A program made the translations under genes and the position numbers. Below, one piece after another: positions 1-11,063 of a stretch of 64,000 nt of DNA. Source of the stretch: Branchipolynoe longqiensis (lineage: Eukaryota; Annelida; Polychaeta; Phyllodocida; Polynoidae); assembly GCA_030323885.1 (NCBI GenBank), contig CM059194.1:10650963-10714962 (forward strand). The letters are read 5' to 3'. Position 1 is the stretch's first letter. Each line of letters opens with the position of its first letter. A model generated the notes under the pieces. That model was not told the origin of the DNA and ran no database searches. It worked only from the letters and a program-made list of their open reading frames with translations.

Positions 1-328
1 TAATTTTATACTTTACTGTTCTTCAAATATATTACAATTCTGTGAGTTCAGTAGTCATGTGCCCGGGGTCTTTGAGGGGAATGTTCTAATAAAGGTTCAC
101 ATCCCATTGAAACCAATATTATATATTCCTTCCAAATCAGTGCTGAGTTCTGACGCTATAGTCAAGAAGCTCTCCTGATTTATGCAAGTACCAGGTGTTC
201 ATATAGTCTCGTTTATTCATCAAGGTCATTCATCAAGGTCATTCATCAAGGTCATTCATCAAGGTCATTCATTAAAATCAACAGGAAATATAAGGCGATT
301 CATTCTCACATTCATTCACATTCATTAA
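1..328. other. AT-rich non-coding stretch with short tandem repeat
   Basis: No gene seen. At about 223-268 a 13-bp word (TCATTCATCAAGG type) is repeated about four times. The stretch ends at the TTAA that flanks the first MITE-A copy. Confidence 0.5.
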
Positions 329-2205
329 ATGCAGCTTAGGTGGTTTTGAGATTCTGTGATTAAAAAAAGAAGATAAATATAACAAATTGATCATTATAAT
401 GCACATTTCTTTAATTTGAAAGTAACTTTTACTTTAAATGGCTACCATTTGAGATATCTGAAATAGATGAATGCACAATTAATTTTGGCATGCTGGTAAC
501 TATTATGATGCCATAGCGAAATAGCGAAATAAATATAGCGAATGGTAGACAGGAAGTGTGAACACTTATTTGTCTCTCAGAGTTGCTTGAGTTCAAGTAA
601 ATAAGCAACACAAGGAATAATTAGTAGCATGTGGTGAATAAGGGGTCAAATCTGCCTGGATCATCAGCCCATTCTTTTTCCAATCTCTTCTTGAATGTAT
701 TTATTGACTCGGCATCAATAACAATTTCTGGGAGACTGTTCCATATATTTATGATCCTGTTTGAGAAACTGTGTTGCCTTACCTTTGAAATGGCTGTGGG
801 TTTTACTAGTTTGAGAGTATGGCCCCAACTGCCTTCTCTTTTATTCAAGGTGAAAAATTGGTTTATATCTATTTTATCAAAACCTTTCATAATTTTAAAT
901 ACTTCAATTATGTTACTTCTTTTCCTTCTGTAGGAAAGGGTAGGACATTTCAATTCCCTAAGCCTTTATTCATAGGGTAAGTCCTTTATAACTGCAACTA
1001 TTTTCGTTGCACGTCTCTGAACCTTTTCGATCTCCAGAATATCTTTCCAAAAAATTGGGCTCCAAATTTGTGGACAGTATTCCAAAATTGGCCTAATAAG
1101 AGACTTAAATAGAATGAGAAAATTGTTCTTGTTGAGGTGATGGAAAGTTCTTTTAATTATTCCTACTCTGTGGTTAGCATTTGAGATGATAGTCCTCATG
1201 TGTTTCTGAAAAGAGAGTTGGGAGTCGAAGGTTACGCCCAAGTCCTTTTCATAGCTGTCTTGTTGCAGGACAGTGTTCTTCATATTATGGGCATAATGAG
1301 GATTATTTTTCCCGTAATGAATAATTTTGCACTTCTTTTCATTGAAGGGCAATTACCATTTCTCGGACCATTGTGCAAGTTTCAGAATATCCTCTTGCAA
1401 GAGATTTTTATCTTTTACATCTTTTATGGCTCGAAAGACTTTTGTGTCATCCGCATGTATTTTTAGGTTTGATGAGACACTGCCTGGCAGGTCATTTATA
1501 AATATTATAAATAATATTGGTCCCAGCACACTTCCCTGAGGTATTCCTGAGGTGACATTCTTAAAGGAAGATTTTGTATTACCTACAACTACCCTTTCCT
1601 TTCTCTCAGACAGGAAGTCCTGTATCCATTCAGAAATTGATCTGGATATTCCCAGAGCTTTGATTTTGTTTAATAGTCTTTTGTGAGGCACACTATCAAT
1701 GGCTTTGGAGAAGTCCAGATAGATGGTGTCCCATGCCAGGCCATGATCCAATCAGTCAGTCCAAATTTCCATCACTTCTAGTAGTTGTGTCAGGCAAGAT
1801 TTGCCTCCAGTGAATCCGTGTTGGTCTGGAGATATCAATTCTAGTCTTTCCAAGTGTTCTACAAGATGATCTCGGATTATTCTTTCTAGCATTTTGAAGC
1901 ATTGGGAGTTAAACTCACTGGTCTATTATTTGATGCCAGGCGTTTTGATCCCTTTTCATGCAGGGGTTTGACATCAGCATATTTCCATTGTTTTGGGTAT
2001 TTTCCTTTCAAATAGGCTTTTACGGAATAGAGATGTCAAAATAGGTCCAATTTGCTCAGAACATATTCTATTAAAGGTGACTGAGCATGCCCTTCTCTGT
2101 GCCAATAAATGCTTAATACGTGCACAAGTATCAGACTGGGAGAATCAAATCTAGATTCCTTTTTTGGTTTAAACAAAATTGTTGCTTTTGTCTGACTCTG
2201 CAGCT
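329..2205 (+). mobile_element. MITE-A copy 1, split by a LINE insertion
   Basis: The left part (329-517) and right part (2059-2205) align with the uninterrupted MITE-A copy at 43350-43695, allowing for orientation. The left end follows TTAA (325-328) and the right end reads GACTCTGCAGCT before TTAG, a one-base decay of TTAA. The intervening 518-2058 is a minus-strand LINE. Non-autonomous TIR element, no coding capacity. Confidence 0.7.
518..2058 (-). pseudogene. 5'-truncated non-LTR retrotransposon, reverse transcriptase remnant (CR1/L2/Jockey-like)
   Basis: On the minus strand the conceptual translation runs through much of an RT domain and its C-terminal extension. Visible in order are a YLDFSKA-DSVPHKRL block, SGIPQGSVLGPILF, the catalytic HADD (YADD position), a thumb-like SLIRPILEYCPQIW, and a terminal block around IINIWNSLP. 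Three in-frame stops (near 1752, 1353 and 963) and a frameshift near 1905 break it, so it is dead. The 5' end is lost inside the RT domain, as in ordinary 5' truncation. The 3' end abuts MITE-A through a short GCTATTTC-type simple repeat (about 517-545). It is the same broad group as the better-preserved copy at 46901-48252. Clade assignment is inferred from motif style only. Confidence 0.85.
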
Positions 2206-2459
2206 TTAGTTCCTAGATTGGTGTCAAAGTTCTGATGGAAGCCCTCCGGAAGTAAGGTTGGCCGCGCTTCTAGCGGGACGCAGGGACAGCTCAGTTAGAG
2301 ACGCCAGGATGATGGATGGCACTGCAAAGACACAAAGCTCATCCATAGAGGTCAGCGTCGGAGTAGCTAGACCGATATCGACTAGGAGATGTTGAAACAG
2401 ATGGGACAGGACTCAAACTCATATTTCTGCTATTCAGAGCTGAGCAACCTAACCATTAG

Positions 2460-3089
2460 CAGAGAGCGTGTATATAAACAGATGAGAGGGACAACTCTCG
2501 CGAAAATCGGTAACACAGGCTACAGTGGCGTTCCTGGCGGTTAATGTTGAACAAGCTTTGAGTTTGACAGTACGTGCAGTGCAAAACATTTGTTTTATTA
2601 AAAATTAATAGAAATCCAGAACCCTAACCTTGTAAATTTAATATAATCTATTCGTTGAGTATGTTTTCTATATGTGTACACAGCGATTTGTTTCTAGATG
2701 GTGTGGTCTTAGAGATATTTCACTTTTTCTGTATGAAGATTGCTCACCGCCATTGACAATGCGTTGAGTTTGCCGTACGCGTAGTGAAAAATGTCAGTTT
2801 TATTCCAAATTAATAGAAATCCAGAACCCTAACCATATCAATTTAATATAATCTTTTTGGTAAACATGTTTTCTATGTGTATTCCAATCAGTTTGTTTCT
2901 AGGTGTTGTAGTTTTAGAGATATTTAACGTTTTCTGTGTGAAGATTGCTCACGGCCATTGACAATGCCTTGAGTTTGCCCATATGCGTAAACTGTTCAAC
3001 AACCACCACTTGGAGCGCCACAGTCGGCAGCTGTTACACGGTCTAGTATGAGAGTTGTCCCTCTCATCTGTTTATATACACGCTCTCTG
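2460..3089. mobile_element. MITE-C: 630-bp TIR element with 7-bp TSD
   Basis: The first 40 bp (starting CAGAGAGCGTGTATATAAAC) and the reverse complement of the last 40 bp are identical. The element is bracketed by CCATTAG at 2453-2459 and again at 3090-3096, a 7-bp target duplication. The interior holds two tandem ~210-bp units (about 2545-2757 and 2758-2975), each with TTAATAGAAATCCAGAACCC and a TAGAGATATTT block. No ORF. Superfamily not assigned; see findings. Confidence 0.85.
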
Positions 3090-3112
3090 CCATTAGTCTA
3101 TCTCACCAGGCG

Positions 3113-3434
3113 GGATGACCAAATGAGTTGAGCATCCATCTTCTGTTTTGGTAGATCGTGGGATTCGAACCATGGTCGAGTCAAACCAATGACTTACAAA
3201 ATTGATACTTGTCACTTCCTAGCCAGACGCTTGGCATTATTAGGATAGGGCAAGGACTGGTTGGCTCAGTGTCAAGAAAATGTGGCTGAGTGGGAAATCA
3301 GGTCAGGAGGCTGGTGGCCTGATCTCCCAGTGGGGCAATAGAATAAAGTCACCATGAGTGCGCACTGTCATAAGTCAGTACCCATCCTGATATGATCTTA
3401 GATGTTGCCAGGATGTAAAGCTCCAACAACAACA
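3113..3434 (+). mobile_element. SINE-1a copy
   Basis: The tRNA-like head has a B-box-like GGATTCGAAC, followed by the family body GTCGAGTCAAACCAATGACT, TAGGATAGGGCAAGGACTGG, and the tail CCATCCTGATATGA...AGGATGTAAA. Reads as a near full-length but decayed SINE. Confidence 0.8.
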
Positions 3435-3485
3435 TTACTCCACCATCTCTGGCTATAGAGTTGCGACAAGAAACAAATAACAGAA

Positions 3486-3642
3486 TTGGTCGAGTCAAAC
3501 CAATGACTTACATATTTATACTTGTTGCTTCCTAGCCTGGCACTCAGCATTACTAGGATAGGGCAAAGAGCAGTGGAATGCTGAAGACCAATCGTCCATG
3601 ATTGAAATTTCCCCTGCTTAATCAACTAATGTACACACAAAA
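3486..3642 (+). mobile_element. SINE-1b copy, head missing
   Basis: Starts at the GTCGAGTCAAACCAATGACT body, then departs from SINE-1a after GGATAGGGCAA. It ends with a different tail (GCAGTGGAAT...GAAATTTCCCCTGCTTAA) also seen at 19846-20092, 41430-41600 and 44460-44545. Confidence 0.75.
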
Positions 3643-3750
3643 AAGAAGGAACAGAAGAAAAATATTCCTTGTCTTCTTCCAAGTTACATGATCCATCCAA
3701 GCTACATGAGGACAGATTTGGCATTTTTAACTAATAATTAGCATAATATC

Positions 3751-4068
3751 AGTGTTCTCAGAGGCCAAGTACTTAGAGTGTCTGACTTTTGTCTAGGTCG
3801 GATTCCTAATCTGAAGGTCAATTGTTTGATTCCCCGTGCCATCACCTCTGCCAATTTGGATTTCCACCGCTGTGTATAACTTACAGCGTCATCGAAGGCC
3901 AGTTGCTCTCATACCATGTCTATGTCGTGTGAGAGGCTATCAATCCCTTGTGTCGGTAAAATTGTAGGGTTGGGCTTTCTATCAACCAAAAAGTTACTGT
4001 CTAATGGTGAAAACATGTCTATTCTGACTTATCCATGATAGGCAGTTTAAATCTTCAAGAAAAAAAAA
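3751..4068 (+). mobile_element. SINE-2 copy (Leu/Ser-like head)
   Basis: The head TTAGAGTGTCTGAC...TTTGATTCCCC matches the fuller head at 44235. The body (CCACCGCTGTGTATAACTTA, TTGCTCTCATACCATGTCTA, TGGGCTTTCTATC) is shared with 39171-39440 and 44235-44460. The tail CTGTCTAATGGTGAAAACA and poly-A follow. Confidence 0.75.
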
Positions 4069-4806
4069 ATACTAGGATGGTGAAATAACTAATGGACGAG
4101 ACCTTTCCATCATTAGGGTAACAGTATCTAGTTATCGCAGATTGATATCAAACTAGATATAGCCACAATGCAGCTTCATCTAGCTTGATATCAATCCGTG
4201 ATAGACATTGCCCTCTACCCTAATCTCGGACAAACTTTGTTAAATATATTTATAGACGATTTATGTGCGATCAATAAACTAATTAATGGCAGTGTCGAGT
4301 CAATGACTAATTGATCCAATTATTGAGTATATAATATTGCCAAGTCACATTTGCTGCGCCGACACTGCTACATGCACTTAGTAGATGTTCAATTGATAAT
4401 AGTTTGCTGTCCATGGTCACCATGGCAACGGCAGCGATTACGACAATCAGTGAGAGTAGGTAAGATAGTAGTCAGGGTATTAGCAGACTCATGTTCATTT
4501 GTCAGCACAGGAATTGCAGGAGGCAATTTAACCCAACCGTGGCTCGTTTATAAATATAGGGGGCGTTCTCAGAAAATGGGTACCACATAATTGTCACATG
4601 GAAACTGAAAGTGAAGACATTCCAAATAATAGCAAAATTCATATTCATATGAATGTTTATATGTTGTTCGTATATCAGAGTCATGTCTTTTTAAAATTTT
4701 TATTTTCACTTTTTGATTTTGATCTTATACAAATTGAGAGAGCTGTTAAAATTAACCGTTTAACATCCATCCATAACATCATTTTAGCACACATCCATAA
4801 CATCAT
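4069..4806. other. Non-coding stretch with a hairpin
   Basis: No gene recognised. At 4132-4207, GATTGATATCAA...CTAGAT is mirrored by ATCTAGCTTGATATCAATC, giving an imperfect inverted repeat with flanking CCCTAAT/ATTAGGG arms. Possibly a worn TIR element. The rest is AT-rich. Confidence 0.4.
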
Positions 4807-4810
4807 TTAA

Positions 4811-5083
4811 AATTGCATAGTCCGCTGGGTTTAGAATTTCTGTCATTTTCCGAGATAAACATAGGGTGGTCATTATAATCTATCTTACTTTAATTTAAAG
4901 TTACTTTTATTTTAAATGGCTATCTTTTGAGAAATTTGAAGTGTAAACATGCAAAATTAGTTTTGGCAAGCATGCAAACAGTCTGACGTTATAGGTTTCT
5001 GCAGAAACAGGTTCTATTAAATTGACCCATTCTTCCCTTCTATGTGGTGACAAATGCTTAAAAAGTAAACTACTATCTCAGTA
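4811..5083 (-). mobile_element. MITE-A copy 2, 3' half lost
   Basis: Follows TTAA at 4807-4810 and starts with the MITE-A end (TTGCATAGTCCG). It matches the consensus to the CTATCTCAG block, where the FB-type sequence begins. Strand is given relative to the copy at 43350-43695. Confidence 0.75.
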
Positions 5084-5165
5084 ATGCCTTGGTCACAAAT
5101 GCTGCGGTCGCCGTACGGTGCTACGGTCTGCGGTGTGCATTGCAGTTTTCAGTGAGGGTGCAGTT
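5084..5165 (+). mobile_element. FB-a: left arm of a foldback element
   Basis: TGCCTTGGTCACAAATGCTG resembles the FB terminus, followed by words built on TGCGGT/TGCAGT. It sits inside MITE-A copy 2 and runs directly into the G/T minisatellite, so no right arm was identified. Confidence 0.45.
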
Positions 5166-6091
5166 TGCAGTGAGGGAGGGGTAGGTGGGTTGGATGGGTG
5201 AGGATGTGGAGTGGGTGAGGGTGGGGAGTGAGGGTGGAGTAGGTGGGTGGGGTGGGTGAGGGTGTGGAGTGGGTGAGGGTGGGGTGAGGGTGGGGTAGGT
5301 TGTAGTGTGGGGTGGGTGTGTAGGTGGGTGGGGTAGGTGGGTGAAGTAGGAGGGTGGGGATAGGTAGGTGGGGTGATGGGTGGTGGTAGGTGTATGGTGT
5401 GGGGTGGGTGTGTAGGTGGGTGGGGTAGGTGGGTGGGGTAGGTGGGTGGGGAGGATGGGTGGGATAGGTAGGTGGGGTAGGTGGGTGGGGTAGGTGGGTG
5501 GGTAGGAGGGTGGGGTAGGTGGGTGGGGTTGGGTGGGAGGGGGTAGGTGGGTGGGGTAGGTGGGTGGGTAGGAGGGGGGGTAGGTGGGTGGGGGTAGGTG
5601 CTGGGTAGGGGAGGGGTATAGATGTGGGGTAGGTGGGTGGGGTTAGGATGGTGGGGGGTAGAGGTGTGGTAGGATGGTGTGGTAGGTGGGTGGGGTTAGG
5701 AGGGTGGGATAGGATGGTTGTGGGTAGGTGGGTGGGTAGGTGGGTGTGGTAGGTGGGTGGGGTAGGTGGGTGGGGGTAAGTGGGTGGGGTAGGTGGGTGG
5801 GGTAGGTGGGTGGGGTAGGAGGGTGGGATGGGAGGGTGGGGTAGGATGGTGTGGTAGGTAGGTGGGGTAGGAGGGTGGGGTAGGATGGTGGGGTAGGTGG
5901 GTGGGGTAGGATGGTGTGGTAGGTGGGTGGGGTAGGAGGGTGGGGTAGGTGGGTGGGTAGGAGGGTGGGGTAGGATGGTGGGGTAGGGGAGTGGGGTAGA
6001 TGGGTGGGGGAGGGGAGTGATAGTGGGGTAGGCTGGTGGGGTTGGTCAACTTGGAGCGTGGGGTAGGTAGGTAGGTGGGTGGGGGGGGGGG
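5165..6091. repeat. G/T-rich minisatellite (GGGTAGGTGGGTG type)
   Basis: About 0.9 kb of G-rich plus strand made of imperfect 10-14-bp units (GGGTAGGTGGGTGG, GGGTAGGAGGGTGG). The many closely spaced GGG runs give strong G-quadruplex potential. Long open frames on the minus strand (poly Pro/Thr/Tyr) are artefacts of the repeat. Confidence 0.9.
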
Positions 6092-6435
6092 GATAGCCTC
6101 GCCCTGCTGGTGTCTGGGGCGGACAGGTGTGCCCATTCACCGCGTGTATTATGTAAATAATAACGTACGAGTCACGTGGTCACATCCGGGTGTGGCGTTC
6201 CTAATGCTCCGTCGTCTCATGGCTCCACTCCGCCTTTACACCGGTGTCGCACTAGGTGCAGGGTCTCGCATAGCAGTGAGACTGGGGCCAAGGGACGCAC
6301 CGTCCGGTGGGGGATGGGCGTGTGGGGGGGGGGGGGGGGACTCCAGGGTCCACCATGCACGGGGTGGCATTTTATTATATTTGCTATGTTTTTTGTTGTT
6401 GTTGTTGTTGTTAATCTTTTTTTCCCTTTTTTTGT
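6092..6435. other. GC-rich unique stretch with homopolymer G and TTG repeat
   Basis: No gene recognised. Contains a run of about 16 G near 6324-6339 and a short (TTG)n near 6392-6415. Confidence 0.4.
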
Positions 6436-6950
6436 GTAAATATAGTTTATTTATAGTTGTGTCAGTATCGTGGCACTGGTCTTCCAGCCATGTAATACTG
6501 CAGTTATTTACAATGTGTGTATTATTAGTTATTGCCCAAGGCAAACAAAATAGAAGGGTTGAGTTGGTACTCTGGCTTGCTGCTAAATACGCTCCTTGTT
6601 TATTGATCTAAATTTATAGTTAGAGCTCCGGACAATATGGGGCGAGTGGAGGGGAAACCTGTTGGACGCTGGAGCCAGGAGGCGCAAGCTTCCTTAGGGC
6701 AAAGATAACCGCTATTCAGGTCCCTGTACCTGCCTGCACCGACTGTCCAATGCTCAAGCTTGGGGGTTACGGGTTCGATCCCACATACAATATGGCAAGT
6801 GACAGAAATGGTTCATAATAATAATATTTGTATAAATGCTTTATAATCTGATATTGTCATAAGCTGATAGCTCAAGTCAGTCAAAATAACAATATTAATC
6901 ATTAATTTCAAGACTTACATTTGGTGTAGTTTGACAATTCATGGATGAGT
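6436..6950 (+). repeat. Dispersed repeat DR-1, copy 1 (internally interrupted)
   Basis: 6436-6520 (GGCACTGGTCTTCCAGCCAT) and 6835-6950 (GATATTGTCATAAGCTGATA...AATATTAATCATT) both match the minus strand of 57050-57250, where they are nearly contiguous. The inner ~300 bp is therefore an insertion or is lost at 57 kb. It contains GGGTTCGATCCC (about 6772-6783), a perfect B-box-like word. Confidence 0.6.
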
Positions 6951-7012
6951 AGTTTGAGTAAGTAGATTGTTAGAAATGATGCTTGGGGGATTGTACATTT
7001 CAGTCAGTTAGT

Positions 7013-9897
7013 TGTCTAGTACAGTGTTCGGCATCTATGTTCAAGGTCAGTATAAGGATTAGCTGCCATTGACAGCTGGGTAGCATGTACGCTCCCTCTG
7101 GGTGGGGGTGGGGGGGGGGGGCTAACGACAGGTGGACAGTCCACCCTAAAGGCTGTTCCAGGTAGCATGTACCTCCGTCTGGGGGGGGGGGAGGTGCTAA
7201 GTACAGGTGGAACGGTCCACTCTAACGGCTGTTCCACCTAGCATGTGCCCTCCCTCTGGGGGGGGGGGGGGGGGTTGCTAAGTACAGGTGGAACAGTCCA
7301 CCTTGAGGGCTGTTCCAGGTAGCATGTATGCTCCCTCTGGAGGGGGGGTGCTAAGTACAGGTGGAACAGTCCACTCTAAGGGACGTTCCAGGTAGCATGC
7401 ATGCTCCCTCTGGGGGGGGGGTGCTAAGTAACAGTCCACCCTAAGGGCTGTTCCAGGTAGCGTGTACACTCCCTCTGGGGGTGGGTGATAAGTCCAAGTA
7501 GAACAGTCCACCCTAAGGGCTGTTCCAGGTAGTGTGTACCTCCCTCTGGGGGGGGGGGTGCTAAGTACAGGTGTGACAGTCTACCCTAAGGCCTGTTCCA
7601 GGTAGCATCTACCCTCCCTCTGGGGAGTGCTAAGCACAGGTGGAACAGTCCACTCTAAGGGCTGTTCCGGGTAGCATGTACCCTCCCTCTGGGGAGGATG
7701 CTAAGTACAGGTGGAACAATCCACCCTAAGGGCTGTTCAAGGTAGCATGTTAGCTCCTCTGGTGTGCTAAGTACAGGTGGAACAGTCCACTCTAAGGGCT
7801 GTTCCAGGTAGCGTGTACCCTCCCTCTGGGGTGCCATGTACAGGTGGAACAGTCCACCCTAAGGGCTGTTCAAGGTAGCATGTTAGCTCCTCTGGTGTGC
7901 TAAGTACAGGTGGAACATTCCACTCTAAGGGCTGTTCCAGGTAGCTTGTACCCCCCCTCTTGGGGGGGGGGGGCTAAGTACATGTGTGACAGTCCACCCT
8001 AAGGGCTGCTCCAGGTAGAATTTACCCTCCCTCTGGGGGGAGTGCTAAGTACAGGTGGAACAGTCCACCCTAAGGGCTGTTCAAGGTAGCATGTATGTTC
8101 CCTCTGGGGTGCTAAGCACAGGTGTAACAGTCCACTCTAAGGGCTGTTCCAGGTAGCATGTTAGCTCCTCTGGTGTGCTAAGTACAGGTGGAACAGTCCA
8201 CTCTAAGGGTTATTCCAGGTAGCGTGTACCTTCCGTCTTGAGGGGGGGGGTGCTTTGTACATGTGTGACAGTCCACCCTAATGGCTGTTCCAGGTAGCAT
8301 TTACCCTCCCTCTGGGGGGGTGCTAAGTACAGGTTGAACAGTCCACTCTAAGGGATGTTCCAGGTAGCGTGTATGTACCCTCTGGGGGGTGCTACGTATA
8401 GTACAGCTGGAACAGTCCACCCTAAGGCTGTTCAATGGTAGCGTGTATGCTCCCTCTGGGGGGGGGGTGCTAAGTACAGGTGGAATAGTCCAACCTAAGG
8501 GCTGTTCCAGGTAGCGTGTACGCTCCCTCCAGGGGGGGTGTGCTAAGTACAGGTGGAACAGTCCACTCTAAGGGCTGTTCCAGGTAGCGTGTATGCTCCC
8601 TCGGGAGGGGTGCTAAGTACAGTCCACCCTAAAGGCTGTTCTAGGTTGCGTGTACACTCCCTCTGGGGGGGGGGGTGCTAAGTCCAAGTAGAACAGTCCA
8701 CCCTAAGTGCTGTTCCAGGTAGTGTGGACCTCCCTCTGGGTGGGGGGTGCTAAGTACAGGTGGAACAGTCCACTCTAAGGGATGTTCCAGGTACCGTGTA
8801 CCCTCTCTCTTGGGGGTGTGTGCTAAGTACAGGTGTGACAGTCCACCCTAAGGGCTGTTCCAGGTAGCATGTACCCTCCCTCTGGGGGGTGCTAAGTACA
8901 GGTGGAACAGTCCACTCTAAGGGCTGTTCCCGGTAGCATGTACCCTCCCTCTGGGGGGTGCTAAGTATAGGTGGAACAGTCCACTCTAAGGGCTGTTCCA
9001 GGTAGCATGTACGCTCCCTCTGGGGTGCTAAGCACAGGTGGAACAGTCCACTCTAAGGGCTGTTCCAGGTAGCATGTACCCTCCCTCTGGGAACAGTCCA
9101 CCCTAAGGCTGTTCCACGTAGCGTGTATGCTCCCTTTGGGATGCTAAGTATGGGTGGAACAGTCCACTCTAAGGGCTGTTCTGGGTAGCATGTACGCTCC
9201 CTCCGGGGTGCTAAGCACAGGTGGAACAGTCCACTCTAAGGGCTGTTCCAGGTAGTGTGTACCCTCCCTCTGGGGTGCTACGTACAGGTGGAACAGTCCA
9301 CCCTAAGGGCTGTTCAAGGTAGCATGTTAGCTCCTCTGGTCTGCTAAGTACAGGTGGAACAGTCCACTCTAAGGGCTGTTCCAGGTAGGGTGTACCCTCC
9401 CTCTTGGGGGGGGTGCTAAGTACAGGTGTGACAGTCCACCCTAAGGGCTGTTCAAGGTAGCATTTACCCTCCCTATGGGGGGGGGGGTGCTAAGTACAGG
9501 TGGAACAGTCCACTCTAAGGGCTGTTCCAGGTAGCATGTATGTTCCCTCTGGGGTGCTAAGCACAGGTGTAACAGTCCACTCTAAGGGCTGTTCCAGGTA
9601 GTGTGTACCCTCCCTCTGGGGGGGGGGGGGCTAAGTGTAGGTGGAACAGTCCACCCTAAGGGCTGTTCCAGGTAGCGTGTACGCTCCCTCTGGGGGGTGC
9701 TAAGTACATGTGGAACAGTCCACCCTAAGGCTGTTCCAGGTAGTCTGTACACTCCCTCTGGGGGGGGGGGTGCTAAGTACAGGTGGAACAGTCCACTCTA
9801 AGGGTTGTTCCAGGTAGCATGTACGCTCTCTCTGGGGGTGGTGTTAAGTACAAGTGGAACAGTCCATCCTAACCACTGTTCCAGGTAGCGTGTACCG
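7013..9897 (+). repeat. Tandem satellite array, ~75-bp monomer
   Basis: Roughly 38 head-to-tail units (about 7075-9895) follow GCTAAGTACAGGTGGAACAG, TCCACCCTAAGGGCTGTTCC, AGGTAGCATGTACGCTCCCT, CTGGGGG. Each unit carries a short dyad (GGAACAG...CTGTTCC). The G run varies from about 4 to 16, and the CACCCT/CACTCT variant alternates irregularly. The left flank (7035-7075) and right flank (CCGCCACCGGTTGG) match the flanks of the single unit at 10325-10415, so this is an expansion inside a dispersed repeat. Non-coding. Confidence 0.95.
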
Positions 9898-9924
9898 CCA
9901 CCGGTTGGTGACTCTTAGCAGCAG

Positions 9925-10255
9925 AGGTTGGTTGGTTGTTGAAGTTTTACATACTAGCAACATCTAACGTCATATCAAGATGGCTACCAACTTGTGCAGT
10001 GCACATTTCTAGTGACTTTATACTACTGCCCCACTGCGAAATCAGGCTTCCAGTAACATGACCCAATATTCCCTTCAGTTAAATTATGCTCAGACTTAGC
10101 TAACCAATCATTGCCATATCCTATTAATGCCAAGTGCCTGGCTAGGAAGTGACAAGTATCAATTTTATAAGTCATTAGTTTGACTCAACTAGGAATTGAA
10201 CTCCCCATCTCCTGCATGGGAGGCCTACACTCTAGCGATTCTGCCACTGTGCTCA
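9925..10255 (-). mobile_element. SINE-1a copy
   Basis: Reverse-complement SINE-1a: tail first (TTGTTGAAGTTTTACATACT), then CCTATTAATGCCAAG, then body and head (GGAATTGAACTCC). It separates the satellite array from the single-monomer repeat. Confidence 0.8.
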
Positions 10256-10437
10256 GTACAAACCCAAGGGTGCTGCCTGGTTTATTCCACAAAGGTCAAT
10301 ATAACAATGACCTGCCATTGCCAGCTAGATAGCGCATAGGCTACCTCGTGGAGGGTGACAGCTAGGCACGGGTGGAACAGTCCACCCTCAGGACTGTTCC
10401 AGCTAGCATGTCCCGCCACCTGTTAGTCCTTCTAATA
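10256..10437 (+). repeat. Single-monomer version of the satellite host repeat
   Basis: CTGCCATTGCCAGCT is followed by one satellite-like monomer (GGTGGAACAGTCCACCCTCA...GGACTGTTCC) and then CCGCCACCTGTTAG. The same three parts bracket the array at 7013-9897, but here the monomer is present once. Confidence 0.8.
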
Positions 10438-10830
10438 GCCCTGTCACATTACAATGTTTCTTTCTAACGCGCGTCGACGTGTGTCACTTTTGGGCGAAAC
10501 GTCAGGACACGTCGGGAAGCACTACGCGCGCGTTACGCTCGTGTTAGGTGCATGTCGGTACACGTCGGTACACTTTGATTGACAGCGACGGTCGCACCCA
10601 CACGTTGGCGCATGTCGGCGTGCGTCAAAAGTTTTGTGCAAGCACAAAGCTTTCAATGCGAATGCTATGTGCATGCCGCGCGTGCTTGATAGTCGTTCCC
10701 ACACATTGTGCCAAATTGTTGCTTTGTTGTTTTACATCCTAGCTACATCTAAGGTCATATCAGGACGGCGCGCCATCCTCTTTTTGTTTTTTTTCATTAC
10801 GCATCGACACACGTTGGCCATGTGCTAGTG
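10438..10830 (+). mobile_element. FB-b: foldback element with SINE tail inside
   Basis: Begins GCCCTGTCACATTACAATG after TA and continues in words rich in CGTCGG, ACGTCG and GCGCG. A minus-oriented SINE-1a tail lies at about 10712-10800. A clear right terminus is missing. Confidence 0.65.
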
Positions 10831-11056
10831 AGGCTCATTGCGGACTACAACACAGAGTTCTTTGTACCTCTCTTCCTTTTACGATAAAGGGTCAGAATAC
10901 TATGTCATGTTCATCATTACATCAATTAGCGACTTTGAGACAAGCGGAAAGGTATACAATCCTGATGCATTAGACTGGTCAATCTTGGCGTTCCTCCATG
11001 AGTGTGTGACGGTGTGGAAGACCGTGGTCCATCACAGTAGTTAATTTAAATACTGA
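10831..11056. other. Unassigned stretch
   Basis: A short open frame (10838-11044, plus) is present, but no motif is recognisable and no codon or splice evidence supports a gene. Confidence 0.3.
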
Positions 11057-11063
11057 GGCTTAC

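Noticed and set aside
5643..6140. Pro/Thr-rich 165-codon frame
   Set aside because: Translation of the G/T minisatellite on its C-rich strand.
7075..9895. CRISPR-like regular array
   Set aside because: Units are contiguous with no unique spacers, the genome is animal-like, and flanks show a satellite expansion.
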